64,000 nt of DNA, from assembly GCA_003480725.1 (NCBI GenBank), contig QUJQ01000002.1:66744-130743 (forward strand), in the 5' to 3' direction. Origin of the DNA: Clostridiaceae bacterium AM27-36LB (GTDB taxonomy: Bacteria > Bacillota > Clostridia > Lachnospirales > Lachnospiraceae). The notes beneath the pieces were generated by a model. The model was not told the origin of the DNA, did not search any database, and saw nothing but the letters and a program-made list of their open reading frames with translations. The first letter of the stretch is position 1. Each line of letters starts with the position of its first letter. The position numbers were made by a program, and so were the translations under genes. Shown in pieces: positions 1 through 8,734 of the stretch.

Positions 1-468
1 ATTTTTCACAAGATTATTATTAAGAAACTGGAGAAAGATGCCAACTGCATATGATATACCGATGGTCTTCGCCAGATGTTCAGGAGCTGCCGCCCTGGAC
101 AGATAATAATGTACTGCGCTTCCTGCCATGCCAATCAGAATAAAGCAGATGCAGCCCGCCGCCAGAATCGTGCCATAAGAGATATGCTGCCAGATCACAA
201 AAACACAGATTACTCCTGCCAGTGCTCCTGCGAATACGACAATCTGCCAGAATTTTTCTTTTATGCAGGAAGCAGCCGCCGGATAAAGCAGAAATCCCAG
301 CACACTGGCTCCCAATATATACCCCTGAGCTGTCACCACCTGTTCCGGTCCGGTAACTAATGCCATCATATTGTCAAACTGATATTCAATTCCCAGAAAA
401 ATAAAATTGAAAAAAGCAAGAGCCAACATCAATGTCAACACTCTTCCATTTAATCTACACCACTTCAT
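1..468 (-). CDS. MFS-like multi-pass membrane protein, 5' part only
   Basis: Only the first 156 residues are visible; the frame is open to the left edge of the window, so the gene is truncated by the window. The ATG at 468 follows a GGAG ribosome binding site. Five hydrophobic segments can be read at about residues 9-27, 44-64, 70-90, 95-118 and 130-150, with short loops containing Gly and Pro, which fits the N-terminal half of a major-facilitator-type permease. In Clostridia and Eggerthellaceae similar proteins often carry a C-terminal LuxR-type helix-turn-helix; that part, if present, lies outside the window, so this is inference only. The promoter carries a 15-bp direct repeat, which suggests specific regulation. 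The substrate cannot be told. Confidence 0.6.
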   Translation of the reverse strand, partial: MKWCRLNGRVLTLMLALAFFNFIFLGIEYQFDNMMALVTGPEQVVTAQGYILGASVLGFLLYPAAASCIKEKFWQIVVFAGALAGVICVFVIWQHISYGTILAAGCICFILIGMAGSAVHYYLSRAAAPEHLAKTIGISYAVGIFLQFLNNNLVKN

Positions 469-515
469 CTATCTCCACTCCGTTTATCCCTGAATTACCT
501 TCTTTTGATAATTCT

Positions 516-544
516 ATTATAAACAAAAGTCTCAATCGAACAAG
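516..544 (-). promoter_or_regulatory. Promoter of the MFS-like gene
   Basis: On the minus strand a perfect TATAAT -10 box (516-521) lies 17 bp from a weaker CTTGTT -35 box (539-544). One copy of the direct repeat fills most of the spacer and the other lies just upstream of the -35 box, the arrangement expected where a regulator controls polymerase binding. Confidence 0.6.
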
Positions 545-562
545 GTGACAAAAGTCTCAATC
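523..562 (-). repeat. Tandem 15-bp direct repeat in the MFS promoter
   Basis: Two exact copies of GATTGAGACTTTTGT (minus-strand reading) lie at 523-537 and 548-562, 25 bp start to start, about two and a half helical turns. They flank the -35 box of the MFS-like gene and are the likely binding site of a regulator, possibly one fused to or encoded beside the transporter. The regulator itself is not identified. Confidence 0.65.
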
Positions 563-715
563 TTTTCTTTCTCCTCTTTTTTCTGCTTTTTCAGTTTTTT
601 GTTTACAGGCCAGGAATGAAACATTTGTCAACTGCAAGACCATTTTCACTTATGTTAGACTGTAGACAACAGTATCATACAAAGCTATAACCACCATCGA
701 AAGGAGCATCGTTCT

Positions 716-1963
716 ATGGAATATCAAGAAGTAAAATGTAGAAATTGTGGAAGTCCAATGCATGTCGCAGAAGACGCCGAACGAATCCGCTGTCCTTATT
801 GCGGTACCGAATATGTTTTGAAATCACAGTGCAACGAGAAAAACCCTGTCCGCATCATCAACTATGGTGGACGGGGTGCACTGTTTCAATCTTATATTCC
901 AGCCGAATGGGATTACCGCGTCTTTGATGATAATGATTCCATCTCTACACTAGCAACCGTCTGCAAGGGACTACAGCTTTTCTCCCAGGATATGTCCGCC
1001 CAGCTTCTGTTCTATCCTTTCGCCTTCTACAAGGATTCTGCACCAAAAGCCTCTATTTTTTCCTCTATGGGAATTCCTGGACTTTCCTCAGGCGGCGAGT
1101 ACCAGATAGATCCCATGTCCATGGCTTGCAACTGCCGATGGCTTGAGCTTCCCCAGTATGCCAGACGGCGAATTATAGGTATCACCTCCCAGCTTCTTCC
1201 TGGCTCTCTCTCTGAACCGGAGCTTTATCCGGTATCTGCGGAAGCCCTACAGCCAAAGGCTCTGCGGTTTCAGCAGACAGCTTCTCAGAAGCTTCAGAAG
1301 CAAGCAACTGTATTTCCCGGTAAATTTACTTTTCGCATCTCAGCAGGTGGACAGCTTTATGAGGGCTTTTTTGCCACTATACTGGCACAGGTTCCAAAGA
1401 ATTCCTCCGCGTCTTCCACAGATCGGATTACAGATTTTCTGAAAAAGGGAACCGCCTTTATGGGTGCTATGTACGGCATTGGAGGTCTTAATACCTCCAA
1501 CTGGGGCCGAGCCTTTGATATCTTGATTCTCTGTCAGGCTTCCAGCTCAGCTGCTTCCTCCTGTGAAGCTGTCTTTGACCGGTTTCTTCAGGAGTTAAAA
1601 TACGGTCCCCTCTATTTTTCCCTTCAGGATGAGGAACTCCAGCGCGTCCGACAGATACAGCTTCAGGGAGCCATGACCCGGCAGCAGAATGCCATACAAG
1701 CTTCCCGGAATCTTTCCCACACACTTTCCCAGACCTCGGATATCGTAAACCAGGCCTGTCAGGATCACAGCCGTCAGATGGATCATATCTATGACCACTC
1801 CACCGATGGTATCCGTGGTGTGGATCATTACCGGGATTCTTATGGAAATACCTATCAGGCAGACGTGAAATATGAACATATCTATAAAAATGGAAATACC
1901 TTTGTAGCCAGCACAGATGGCAGCCTGCAGCTCGGACCAGACTGGGAAGAATTAAAAAAATAG
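716..1963 (+). CDS. Zinc-ribbon protein of unknown function
   Basis: A 415-residue protein whose N-terminus holds a rubredoxin-like zinc ribbon (Cys8-x2-Cys11 and Cys26-x2-Cys29). No catalytic motif was recognised in the rest. The middle region mixes beta-rich stretches with a Gly-rich hydrophobic segment near residues 245-260, and the C-terminal 80 residues are rich in His, Asp and Tyr and end in a Gly-Pro-Asp-Trp-Glu-Glu motif. There is no signal peptide, so a cytoplasmic location is likely. The start is supported by AAAGGAG eleven bases upstream. The gene runs 22 bp ahead of a small membrane-protein gene on the same strand, so the two are probably co-transcribed. Function unknown. Confidence 0.75.
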   Translation: MEYQEVKCRNCGSPMHVAEDAERIRCPYCGTEYVLKSQCNEKNPVRIINYGGRGALFQSYIPAEWDYRVFDDNDSISTLATVCKGLQLFSQDMSAQLLFYPFAFYKDSAPKASIFSSMGIPGLSSGGEYQIDPMSMACNCRWLELPQYARRRIIGITSQLLPGSLSEPELYPVSAEALQPKALRFQQTASQKLQKQATVFPGKFTFRISAGGQLYEGFFATILAQVPKNSSASSTDRITDFLKKGTAFMGAMYGIGGLNTSNWGRAFDILILCQASSSAASSCEAVFDRFLQELKYGPLYFSLQDEELQRVRQIQLQGAMTRQQNAIQASRNLSHTLSQTSDIVNQACQDHSRQMDHIYDHSTDGIRGVDHYRDSYGNTYQADVKYEHIYKNGNTFVASTDGSLQLGPDWEELKK

Positions 1964-1985
1964 ACATAAAGATCGGAGATTTCAT

Positions 1986-2495
1986 ATGAAAAAAATTTAC
2001 ACCAAATACGATTACATCTATATATATTCAAAACTAGGTGTGATAACCACTACTTTTGCCGTTGTCAGTATATCTCTTTCACTTTTTCTTGGATTTATTG
2101 TTACATTAGTTGGCCATGCTCATCCCGATCTGTCAAGTCGAATCTGTTTTGTCCTGTTTGTTCTGAATCTTCCTTTTGTGTTTCAAAAAGTAAAACGTTA
2201 TCAGGCAATCCAGAACAAACTCAAAAAAAGACATCCCGGTGGCACAGAAGATGATCTCACTTCTCAGATTACCCTTCCCAATAGAAAACAGTTATGGGGA
2301 GGTACTATTCTACTTGCTGTCCTTGCTTTTACAATACTGTTTTTATGTATCCTGATGCTTTGGCTTATGATTTCATACTATGAAAATATTTTCCTGATTT
2401 TGTTTATCTTTTTAGGTTCCTTATCTCTTCCGGTATTGGCTGTGATGATTACATATATCCGACTATTATCATTTACTGTCAATAATCCCACTTAA
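1986..2495 (+). CDS. Small four-helix membrane protein, unknown function
   Basis: A 169-residue protein with hydrophobic segments at about residues 17-43, 48-66, 106-130 and 133-158, so probably four transmembrane helices with a basic cytoplasmic loop near residues 68-85. It follows the zinc-ribbon gene by 22 bp and is likely its operon partner. Its 3' end overlaps the convergent M23 peptidase gene by 17 bp. No family recognised. Confidence 0.7.
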   Translation: MKKIYTKYDYIYIYSKLGVITTTFAVVSISLSLFLGFIVTLVGHAHPDLSSRICFVLFVLNLPFVFQKVKRYQAIQNKLKKRHPGGTEDDLTSQITLPNRKQLWGGTILLAVLAFTILFLCILMLWLMISYYENIFLILFIFLGSLSLPVLAVMITYIRLLSFTVNNPT

Positions 2496-3168
2496 CCTTC
2501 TTTTCTTCCAGATACTTTAACATCCAATAGGGATTTATCGCCAGTTCATCTTCTACACCAAGGGGCATATAGATGCCCACATGAAGATGAACTGGAAACT
2601 GTCCGGTCGTGCCTTCCGGTCCGTAGCCACTGTCTCCCATATACCCAAGCAAGTCTCCTGCCTGCACCTGGTCTCCTTCTCTCCAGTCACCCACATAAGA
2701 TTCCAGATGTGCATAGTAATAATAATTTCCATTGTCCGAACGGATTCCGATCCTCCAGCCTCCTTTTTCCAGCCAGCCTGCCCGCTCTACTACTCCATCC
2801 GTCATACTGATCACCGGATAATATCCGCTCTCTTCTTTTTCCGGTATCAGATCACAGCCTTCGTGTTTTCGTTTTCCCCCATATGTCCGCTCTGCCTGCC
2901 AGGTATTTTCAAAAGAAACTGCCTCTGTATCTTTCAAAGTAGAGTCCGGTACAGGAAAATATTCCAGTTCTTCCCACACCAGCTCCAATGCCTGCTGATA
3001 GGCCTCATATTCCTCATCGGAATCCGAGGAAGACGGCATCCTCGCCTTCAGTCGGTCTTCGATCCAGTACAGTTCTTCCTGGACCAGACAGTTGAGCAAT
3101 AACATCATCCCTATCCATAATGCAAGCTTCCGCCCGCAAAAAGACTCATATTTCACGGCCTGCCCCAT
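2479..3168 (-). CDS. M23-family metallopeptidase (LytM-like), membrane-anchored
   Basis: A predicted murein endopeptidase of 229 residues. A hydrophobic segment near residues 15-29 would anchor it in the membrane with the enzyme outside. Zinc-binding motifs of the M23 family are visible: a His-Glu-Gly-Cys-Asp version of HxGxD about residue 103, and a His-Leu-His motif near the C-terminus about residue 196. The Gly-Asp-x-Val-x-Ala-Gly-Asp stretch before it is also typical. The start is uncertain: a TATAAT box sits only two bases upstream of the ATG, no ribosome binding site is seen, and a downstream GTG (residue 5) or Met21 could be used instead. M23 proteins in spore formers serve wall remodelling or sporulation; which role applies is not shown. 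Confidence 0.8.
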   Translation of the reverse strand: MGQAVKYESFCGRKLALWIGMMLLLNCLVQEELYWIEDRLKARMPSSSDSDEEYEAYQQALELVWEELEYFPVPDSTLKDTEAVSFENTWQAERTYGGKRKHEGCDLIPEKEESGYYPVISMTDGVVERAGWLEKGGWRIGIRSDNGNYYYYAHLESYVGDWREGDQVQAGDLLGYMGDSGYGPEGTTGQFPVHLHVGIYMPLGVEDELAINPYWMLKYLEEKKVKWDY

Positions 3169-3172
3169 ACAT

Positions 3173-3178
3173 TATAAT
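3173..3178 (+). promoter_or_regulatory. -10 box for ylbJ
   Basis: A perfect TATAAT on the plus strand ends 26 bp before the ylbJ start. No good -35 box was found at 16-18 bp. Because the sequence is ATTATAAT, the same bases also give a -10 box on the minus strand facing the M23 gene. Confidence 0.4.
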
Positions 3179-3204
3179 GAATTACTACATCATATGGAGG
3201 TATC

Positions 3205-4152
3205 TTGCAAAACATACTTACCATTCCGGCGCAGGGCTGTACGCTGGGTCTGACCCTCTGGTACACTTCTGTCCTGCCTTCCTTGCTTCCTTTTTTTATC
3301 TTATCCGGACTTCTGATCAGAACCGGTGCATTTCGTTTTCTGAACCGGATCTTCGCACCGGTTCTGACACGGATCTTTCCAGTCTCCTCAGATGGCTCCT
3401 ATGCAATTCTTATGGGATATCTGTGCGGCTTTCCCATGGGCGCAAAAGTGATTGCCGAACTGGTGGCACATCAGCACATTTCCAGAGAGGAAGGCTCCTA
3501 TCTGATGGTATTCTGCAATAATGTGAGCCCTGCCTTTTTTGTCAATTATATCTGTATTGCCAAGCTTGGATTCACAAAGGTGCCACCAATACTATTCTGC
3601 GTGTTTTATGGTGTTCCGCTTTTGTATGGATATATTTATGGCCGTTTTTTCTACAAAGCACCGGTTTCCAGCCACAATATTTCCGGTGCTGTCCGGTCTG
3701 TACATACCGGTGCTTCTCTTGTAATACAAAAACAGGCATCCATTCACCGGATTGATTTTCCGATGCTGGATACCTGTATCATGGATAGTTTTACGACGAT
3801 CACCCGCCTGGGTGGATACATCATTCTGTTCTCAATTATTGCTCAGATGCTGACACTTTTTCATCTTCCTGTTCCCCTGACCGCTGCCATTGCCGCTCTT
3901 CTGGAGATCAGTTCCGGTACGCATGCCCTCAGTGCCCTGCCGCTTGCTTCCACTCCTATGCGCACAGCCCTTGTCTGTGCCGGAGCTTCCTTCGGCGGCT
4001 TATGTACCTGTGCTCAGATCATAAGTGTCCTGTCGGACACAGATCTTGACTTGAAACCATGGATTACTGGTCGGCTTCTTCTTCCGCTTCTGATGTTTCC
4101 TGCGGTGCTGGTTCTTCTGTCTCCGGGGCCAGTTCTGCCCGGTTGCTGGTAA
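3205..4152 (+). CDS. ylbJ: YlbJ-like sporulation membrane protein
   Basis: A 315-residue polytopic membrane protein with nucleoside-recognition-type repeats (Gly- and Pro-rich helices such as the Leu-Cys-Gly-Phe-Pro-Met-Gly stretch near residue 75). It matches YlbJ, which in Bacillus is made in the mother cell and is needed for spore cortex formation. The neighbourhood supports this: in Bacillus ylbJ sits beside coaD (ylbI) and rsmD (ylbH), and both are found here on the opposite strand. Translation starts at TTG (3205) behind a GGAGG only four bases away. The 3' end overlaps the convergent coiled-coil gene by 89 bp, which is unusually long. Confidence 0.85.
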   Translation: MQNILTIPAQGCTLGLTLWYTSVLPSLLPFFILSGLLIRTGAFRFLNRIFAPVLTRIFPVSSDGSYAILMGYLCGFPMGAKVIAELVAHQHISREEGSYLMVFCNNVSPAFFVNYICIAKLGFTKVPPILFCVFYGVPLLYGYIYGRFFYKAPVSSHNISGAVRSVHTGASLVIQKQASIHRIDFPMLDTCIMDSFTTITRLGGYIILFSIIAQMLTLFHLPVPLTAAIAALLEISSGTHALSALPLASTPMRTALVCAGASFGGLCTCAQIISVLSDTDLDLKPWITGRLLLPLLMFPAVLVLLSPGPVLPGCW

Positions 4153-4663
4153 TGGTATTATAGAACTGCTGGAAATTATCCATCATTGCAGAATAGTGGC
4201 TGTTGGACTTCTCTACCACATCCTGCAGCATGGTCTGCATATTTGCCAGCATATCATCTGTATACTGGATGGCTCCCAGACGGATTTCATTGGCATCTCT
4301 GGTAGCATTGTTCAAGATATCCTGAGCCTGACTGGTAGCCATCTCGATCACCTGATTAGCCTGCTCATATGCCTGCTGCATGATCTCATGCTCATTGACC
4401 AGCTCCTGATTCTGAATATTTGCCTGTGCAATAATAGCCTCTGCTTTCTGCTGTGCATCTGCCAGGATCGCATCCTTATTTGCCAGGATCTTCTGATAGC
4501 GTTTGATCTCCTCCGGAGTCTTCATACGAAGCTCTCTTAACAGTTCCTCCATACGCTCTCTGTCAACAACGATCTTGTCTCCTCCACCGAACAGAGGACC
4601 TTTACAACTGTCAATATAGTCCTCAATTTCTTCAATGATCTGTTCAATTCTGCTGTTACTCAT
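4064..4663 (-). CDS. DivIVA/ATPase-B-like coiled-coil protein
   Basis: A 199-residue protein dominated by heptad-rich, Ala/Gln/Glu-rich sequence from about residue 45 to 170, like DivIVA or the F-type ATPase b subunit, with an acidic Pro/Glu-rich tail. There is no transmembrane helix and no nucleotide-binding motif, although relatives in Lachnospiraceae are often labelled ATPase. It starts 6 bp after coaD and is the last gene of the proB-to-coaD operon. A structural or scaffolding role is possible but not shown. Confidence 0.75.
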   Translation of the reverse strand: MSNSRIEQIIEEIEDYIDSCKGPLFGGGDKIVVDRERMEELLRELRMKTPEEIKRYQKILANKDAILADAQQKAEAIIAQANIQNQELVNEHEIMQQAYEQANQVIEMATSQAQDILNNATRDANEIRLGAIQYTDDMLANMQTMLQDVVEKSNSHYSAMMDNFQQFYNTITSNRAELAPETEEPAPQETSEAEEEADQ

Positions 4664-4669
4664 CCCCAG

Positions 4670-5173
4670 CTACTCCTTTCCTGCCTTCTGTCGTGCCAGA
4701 CGTACTTTTTCCTGAACCTTCTCCACTACAGGTTCCGGTACGAACTCACTGATATTTCCATCACAGAAAGCAACCTCTTTTACTGTTGTGGAGCTTAAAT
4801 ATGCATATTCCAGACTGGTTGCCAGAAACATGGTATCCACATCTGCATTCATCTTCCGGTTGGTCTGAGCCATCTGCAGCTCATAGTCAAAATCAGAGAT
4901 CGCACGAAGTCCGCGGACTACCAGATTGGAATCCGTGTGTTTTGCAAAATCTACCAGAAGTCCAGAGAAAGACATTACTTTCACATTTGGCAGATCCTTC
5001 GTCACTTCCTTTAGCATCTCCACTCGTTCTTCAATAGTAAAAAGCGGAGTCTTTCCTCCATTATTGAGAACACCTACGATCAGCTCACTTACGGTTTTGG
5101 ACGCACGTCTGATAATGTCCAGATGTCCCAGTGTTACCGGGTCAAAGCTTCCCGGATAAATTGCTCGAGTCAT
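4670..5173 (-). CDS. coaD: Phosphopantetheine adenylyltransferase
   Basis: Joins ATP and 4'-phosphopantetheine to make dephospho-CoA and pyrophosphate, the penultimate step of coenzyme A synthesis in the cytoplasm. The 167-residue length is normal. The nucleotidyltransferase signature Thr-Leu-Gly-His is at residues 14-17 after the Pro-Gly-Ser-Phe-Asp-Pro start motif, and the C-terminal Ser-Ser-Thr-Thr-Val-Lys-Glu-Val motif matches the family. It follows rsmD by 23 bp. Confidence 0.97.
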   Translation of the reverse strand: MTRAIYPGSFDPVTLGHLDIIRRASKTVSELIVGVLNNGGKTPLFTIEERVEMLKEVTKDLPNVKVMSFSGLLVDFAKHTDSNLVVRGLRAISDFDYELQMAQTNRKMNADVDTMFLATSLEYAYLSSTTVKEVAFCDGNISEFVPEPVVEKVQEKVRLARQKAGKE

Positions 5174-5196
5174 TTATTAATCCTTATCCTCTCACG

Positions 5197-5754
5197 CTAT
5201 GCATCATTTCTCTGAATGAATACATGCTGATTTGTTTTGTATTTTTTGTATTTGTAAGCATGGAAGCCAGCTGCCTCCAGCCAGGAGAAATCCGTCTCCA
5301 GAGAAGCCTCAATAACAATGACTGTATATTCATCTGCCAGAGAACTTCTGGTCAGATACTCCACGACCTGCCGTTCCAATCCCTGATCATAAGGCGGATC
5401 CATAAAGATCACATCAAATGGTTTCTGTCCTTCCATCCGGTGAAGAGCTGTCAGCACATCACATTTCTGAAGCTCTGCCCGGTCGATCAGCTTTGTAAAC
5501 TGAAGATTTTCCAGAATACAGTCAGCAGCCTTGCTGTCCTGCTCCACCAGCACTGCATGGGATGCTCCGCGGCTCAGTGCCTCAATACCGATGGCTCCGC
5601 TTCCGCTGAACAGATCCAGAAACCGGCTGTCCGGTACATCTGTCTGCAATACATTAAACAGGGTCTCTTTTGTCTTATCTGTGGTAGGACGTACATCCAT
5701 CCCTTTCACAGTTTTCAGTGGCATACTCCGTGCCGTTCCTGCAATTACTCTCAT
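5197..5754 (-). CDS. rsmD: 16S rRNA (guanine(966)-N2)-methyltransferase
   Basis: Methylates G966 of 16S rRNA with S-adenosylmethionine. The 185-residue protein shows the SAM-binding Asp-Leu-Phe-Ser-Gly-Ser-Gly loop near residues 47-53 and the catalytic Asp-Pro-Pro-Tyr motif at 119-122. It overlaps the upstream fthC::proA gene by 4 bp, suggesting translational coupling, and precedes coaD, the usual Firmicutes order. Confidence 0.95.
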   Translation of the reverse strand: MRVIAGTARSMPLKTVKGMDVRPTTDKTKETLFNVLQTDVPDSRFLDLFSGSGAIGIEALSRGASHAVLVEQDSKAADCILENLQFTKLIDRAELQKCDVLTALHRMEGQKPFDVIFMDPPYDQGLERQVVEYLTRSSLADEYTVIVIEASLETDFSWLEAAGFHAYKYKKYKTNQHVFIQRNDA

Positions 5755-7577
5755 CTTATCTGTCCATTTCCATAAATAATATATTTTCCAGAGGTCAGGG
5801 CATCAAGTCCCATAGGTCCTCTTGCATGAAGCTTCTGGGTACTGATTCCAATCTCTGCTCCAAACCCGAATTCGTATCCGTCCGTAAAACGGGTGGACGC
5901 ATTCACATAGACGGCTGCCGCATCGATCTCATTTAAAAACTTCTGCGCATTGGCATAGTCTTTTGTCACGATAGCCTCCGAATGTCCAGTATTGTAGCGA
6001 TTGATATGTACAATCGCCTCATCAATATTTTTCACTGTCTTCACAGACAGGATATAATCCAGATACTCTCTGCCCCAGTCCTCTTCTGTTGCTTTCACAA
6101 GTCCTTCCGCAGCTGCACATGCTTTCTCATCACCACGCATCTGTACATGCTTCTCATCCAGGCGCGCTTTCAGGCGTGGCAGGAATGCATCCACGATTTT
6201 TTCATGGATCACCAGAGATTCACATGCGTTGCACACACCGATCCGCTGTGTCTTTGCATTGAAAATAATGTCAATTGCCATATCAAAATCGGCACTCTCA
6301 TCCACAAAAATATGGCAGTTGCCTGTGCCAGTCTCGATCACCGGTATCCGGCTGTTCTCTACCACACTGCGGATCAATCCGGCTCCGCCTCTGGGAATCA
6401 GTACATCCACATATTGGTTCAGCTGCATAAATGCCTTGACTGTTTCGCGGCTGGTATCTTCGATCAGCTGTACTGCATCTTCCGGAATATCCATCTCTGC
6501 CAGTGCTGTCCGGATGACCTTTGTGATCGCACAGTTGGACAGGAACGCATCACTGCCTCCCCTTAAGATTACCACATTTCCAGCCTTAAAGCACAGAGAA
6601 AATGCATCTGCAGTCACATTTGGCCGGGATTCATAGATCATACCGATCACGCCAAGCGGCACTTTCTTCCATCCGATCATCAGACCATTGGGCCTCTGTT
6701 TCATGGAAGTTACCTCTCCCACCGGATCCGGCAATGCAGCCACCTGACGAATACCTTCTGCCATGCCGGCGATCCGGTCTTTGGTCAGCATCAGACGGTC
6801 CACCATGCCCGGCTCCATGCCATTCTTTTTCGCAATTTCCACATCTTTTGCATTTTTTCCAAGAATGTAATTCTGTTCCTTGATAAGCGCATCTGCTACG
6901 TGAAGCAGCACTTCATTCTTCTTCGTCGTTCCCATGATCCGAAGAACCGGCTCTGCAGCTTTCGCCCGCCTTCCAATCTCTTCCAGAGTTCTTTCACTGG
7001 TCTCTTCCGGCCGGATGATCCGCTTTTCAGTCACCAGCATCTGCGGCAGAATATCATGTGCCTCAAATGGCACCTCTGGAAATACCTGAAACTCGAATGC
7101 CAGTGCAATATGTACAATGTTCGGATGCTTTTCCAGATATCTGTCATAGTAGCCACCGCCATACCCTACCCGATGACAGTGTTCATCAAATGCCACACCT
7201 GGCATCAACATCAGTCCATTCTCATCCTCACAGATGGGGCAGTCCGTCTTCGGCTCCATGATGCCAAAACTTCCCGGATCCAGATCATCCAGACTATTGA
7301 TATAATAATAATCCATGATACCGTCTCCATCCACACGGGGAGCAGCCACTTTTTTATGATCCTTCCATGCACGCTCCATCAGAAGACGGGTCTCAACCTC
7401 CCGCTTGGCATCCACATAGGCCAGCAACAGGTCTGCGTTCTGATACTGTGGCAGACTTACAAAGGTCTCCACGATCTTTCTGCTATTCTCATGGAGTGTC
7501 CTAAGTTCTGCCTCTGCTCTGCGTTTTTTGACTTCTGCCCTAATTTCCTTTTTTCCCATTTTTGTCATATTTTTCAC
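5751..7577 (-). CDS. proA: Fusion: 5-formyltetrahydrofolate cyclo-ligase + gamma-glutamyl phosphate reductase
   Basis: One 608-residue frame carries two complete enzymes. Residues 1 to about 190 match 5-formyltetrahydrofolate cyclo-ligase (FthC), with the Pro-Gly-Val-Ala-Phe-Asp ... Gly-Tyr-Gly-Gly-Gly-Tyr-Tyr-Asp motif at 126-145; this enzyme turns 5-formyl-THF into 5,10-methenyl-THF using ATP. Residues about 194-608 match ProA, the NADPH-dependent reductase giving glutamate semialdehyde in proline synthesis, with the catalytic Cys at 449 in Val-Cys-Asn-Ala. No stop codon or ribosome binding site separates them. proB lies two genes upstream. The start may be the ATG at 7568, which has GGGTGA just upstream, rather than the GTG at 7577. 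It overlaps the DUF896 gene before it by about 38 bp and rsmD after it by 4 bp. Confidence 0.93.
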   Translation of the reverse strand: MKNMTKMGKKEIRAEVKKRRAEAELRTLHENSRKIVETFVSLPQYQNADLLLAYVDAKREVETRLLMERAWKDHKKVAAPRVDGDGIMDYYYINSLDDLDPGSFGIMEPKTDCPICEDENGLMLMPGVAFDEHCHRVGYGGGYYDRYLEKHPNIVHIALAFEFQVFPEVPFEAHDILPQMLVTEKRIIRPEETSERTLEEIGRRAKAAEPVLRIMGTTKKNEVLLHVADALIKEQNYILGKNAKDVEIAKKNGMEPGMVDRLMLTKDRIAGMAEGIRQVAALPDPVGEVTSMKQRPNGLMIGWKKVPLGVIGMIYESRPNVTADAFSLCFKAGNVVILRGGSDAFLSNCAITKVIRTALAEMDIPEDAVQLIEDTSRETVKAFMQLNQYVDVLIPRGGAGLIRSVVENSRIPVIETGTGNCHIFVDESADFDMAIDIIFNAKTQRIGVCNACESLVIHEKIVDAFLPRLKARLDEKHVQMRGDEKACAAAEGLVKATEEDWGREYLDYILSVKTVKNIDEAIVHINRYNTGHSEAIVTKDYANAQKFLNEIDAAAVYVNASTRFTDGYEFGFGAEIGISTQKLHARGPMGLDALTSGKYIIYGNGQIR

Positions 7578-7770
7578 CCAGATTTACGATCTTGCCGTCA
7601 TGTTCCAGAATATCAATATTGTCAAGCTGACTTCTCACATTCTCACGGATAGCTGCGAGAAATTCCTGTCTGAGAAGCTGCTGCTCCTTTTTTTCTTCTG
7701 CTGTCAGGCCTTCTGCCTTAGATTTATGTGCCAGTTCATTGATTCTGGCTATCTTCTTATCATCCATCAT
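7540..7770 (-). CDS. DUF896 (YnzC/UPF0291) small protein
   Basis: A 76-residue, highly charged helical protein of the DUF896 family (Bacillus YnzC), recognised by the N-terminal Ile-Asn-Glu-Leu-Ala-His-Lys-Ser-Lys motif and the following Glu-Lys-Lys-Glu-Gln helix. Bacillus homologues fold as a helical hairpin; the cellular role is not well defined. It lies between proB and the fthC::proA fusion and its 3' end overlaps the latter, so the three are co-transcribed. Confidence 0.9.
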   Translation of the reverse strand: MMDDKKIARINELAHKSKAEGLTAEEKKEQQLLRQEFLAAIRENVRSQLDNIDILEHDGKIVNLGEKYDKNGKKGN

Positions 7771-7796
7771 CCTGATTGTCTCTCCTTTATTTGTCC

Positions 7797-8651
7797 CTAT
7801 ACGGATGGCTCATCCAGATAGTCGATCAGATAAAAATCTTCCGTACGATTCTCTTTGAACAGCGTTCCAACCGGTTCTCCATCCACGATTCGATGGATCA
7901 CACCCATATCTGCTCCATTGGCGATGACCATATCCGCTCCGGCAGAGGTGGCCAGCTTCGCCGCCTTCAGTTTGGTTGACATTCCTCCGGTTCCCACATC
8001 ACTGGCAGAACCCTTACCCATCTTCTCAAAATGCTGATCCACATGATCCACATAATCAATAAACTTTGCATCCGGGTTCTTATTCGGGTCGTCCGTAAAC
8101 AGTCCGTCAATATCTGACAGAAGGATTAAAAGATCCGCCTGTACCAGTGCTGCAACTACCGCAGACAGGGTATCATTGTCACCAAACTGGATCTCGTACG
8201 TAGAGATCGTATCATTCTCATTTACAATAGGAATGGCTCCCATATGGAGCAATGTATCGAAGGTATTCCTGGCATTGATCCTGTTCTCTCCATTCACCAG
8301 CGTATTCTTGGTCATCAGAACCTGTGATGCGATCTGGTTGTACTCCATGAAAAATTTCTGATACATCATCATCAGTCTTGCTTGTCCTATGGATGCACAT
8401 GCCTGCTTTACTGACAACTGTGAGGGGCGTTCCTTCATACCGATGGTCTTGCGTCCCACTGCGATCGCTCCTGAGCTTACCAGGATCACTTCCTTGCCTC
8501 GATTGTGAAGATCTGTCAGTTCCCGTACCAGCTTCTCCATTTTGATCAGGTCAATGGAACCTGTCTCTGCATGTGTCAGGGACGAAGATCCTACTTTGAC
8601 TACGATCCTTTTTTTATCTTTCAATCGTTCTCTTAATGTCTGATTATCCAT
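7797..8651 (-). CDS. proB: Glutamate 5-kinase
   Basis: Phosphorylates glutamate to gamma-glutamyl phosphate, the first step of proline synthesis, working with the ProA part encoded two genes downstream. At 284 residues it is the short form: an amino-acid-kinase domain with Lys-Val-Gly-Ser-Ser-Ser at 19-24 and the Asn-Glu-Asn-Asp loop near 145, but no C-terminal PUA domain. The ATG at 8651 is preferred over an upstream in-frame start at 8732 because the family start fits and a purine-rich GGAAGAGAG lies upstream; the longer frame would run through the promoter. A perfect palindrome lies between promoter and gene. Confidence 0.95.
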   Translation of the reverse strand: MDNQTLRERLKDKKRIVVKVGSSSLTHAETGSIDLIKMEKLVRELTDLHNRGKEVILVSSGAIAVGRKTIGMKERPSQLSVKQACASIGQARLMMMYQKFFMEYNQIASQVLMTKNTLVNGENRINARNTFDTLLHMGAIPIVNENDTISTYEIQFGDNDTLSAVVAALVQADLLILLSDIDGLFTDDPNKNPDAKFIDYVDHVDQHFEKMGKGSASDVGTGGMSTKLKAAKLATSAGADMVIANGADMGVIHRIVDGEPVGTLFKENRTEDFYLIDYLDEPSV

Positions 8652-8676
8652 ATTGTTGTCTCTCTTCCCATATATA

Positions 8677-8694
8677 GAATGTGTATACACATTC
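8677..8694. promoter_or_regulatory. 18-bp perfect palindrome, candidate operator of proB
   Basis: GAATGTGTATACACATTC is a perfect inverted repeat lying just downstream of the predicted proB transcription start and 26 bp before the proB start codon. The position fits a repressor roadblock. The protein is unknown; an amino-acid-responsive repressor would make sense for proline synthesis. Confidence 0.55.
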
Positions 8695-8703
8695 CTACGG
8701 TTT

Positions 8704-8732
8704 AATTTACAACATCTCGGGCTTATTGACAA
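8704..8732 (-). promoter_or_regulatory. Predicted promoter of the proB operon
   Basis: On the minus strand TTGTCA (8727-8732) and TAAATT (8704-8709) are 17 bp apart. The -35 box lies immediately after the stop codon of the upstream gene. No T-box leader or other riboswitch was recognised between it and proB. Confidence 0.55.
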
Positions 8733-8734
8733 TG

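Noticed and set aside
5131..5775. 214-codon plus-strand frame opposite rsmD
   Set aside because: Mirror frame; rsmD motifs are clear on the other strand.
8652..8734. T-box or other riboswitch before proB
   Set aside because: The gap is too short (83 bp, including the promoter) and contains no T-box or riboswitch core; only a palindrome is present.
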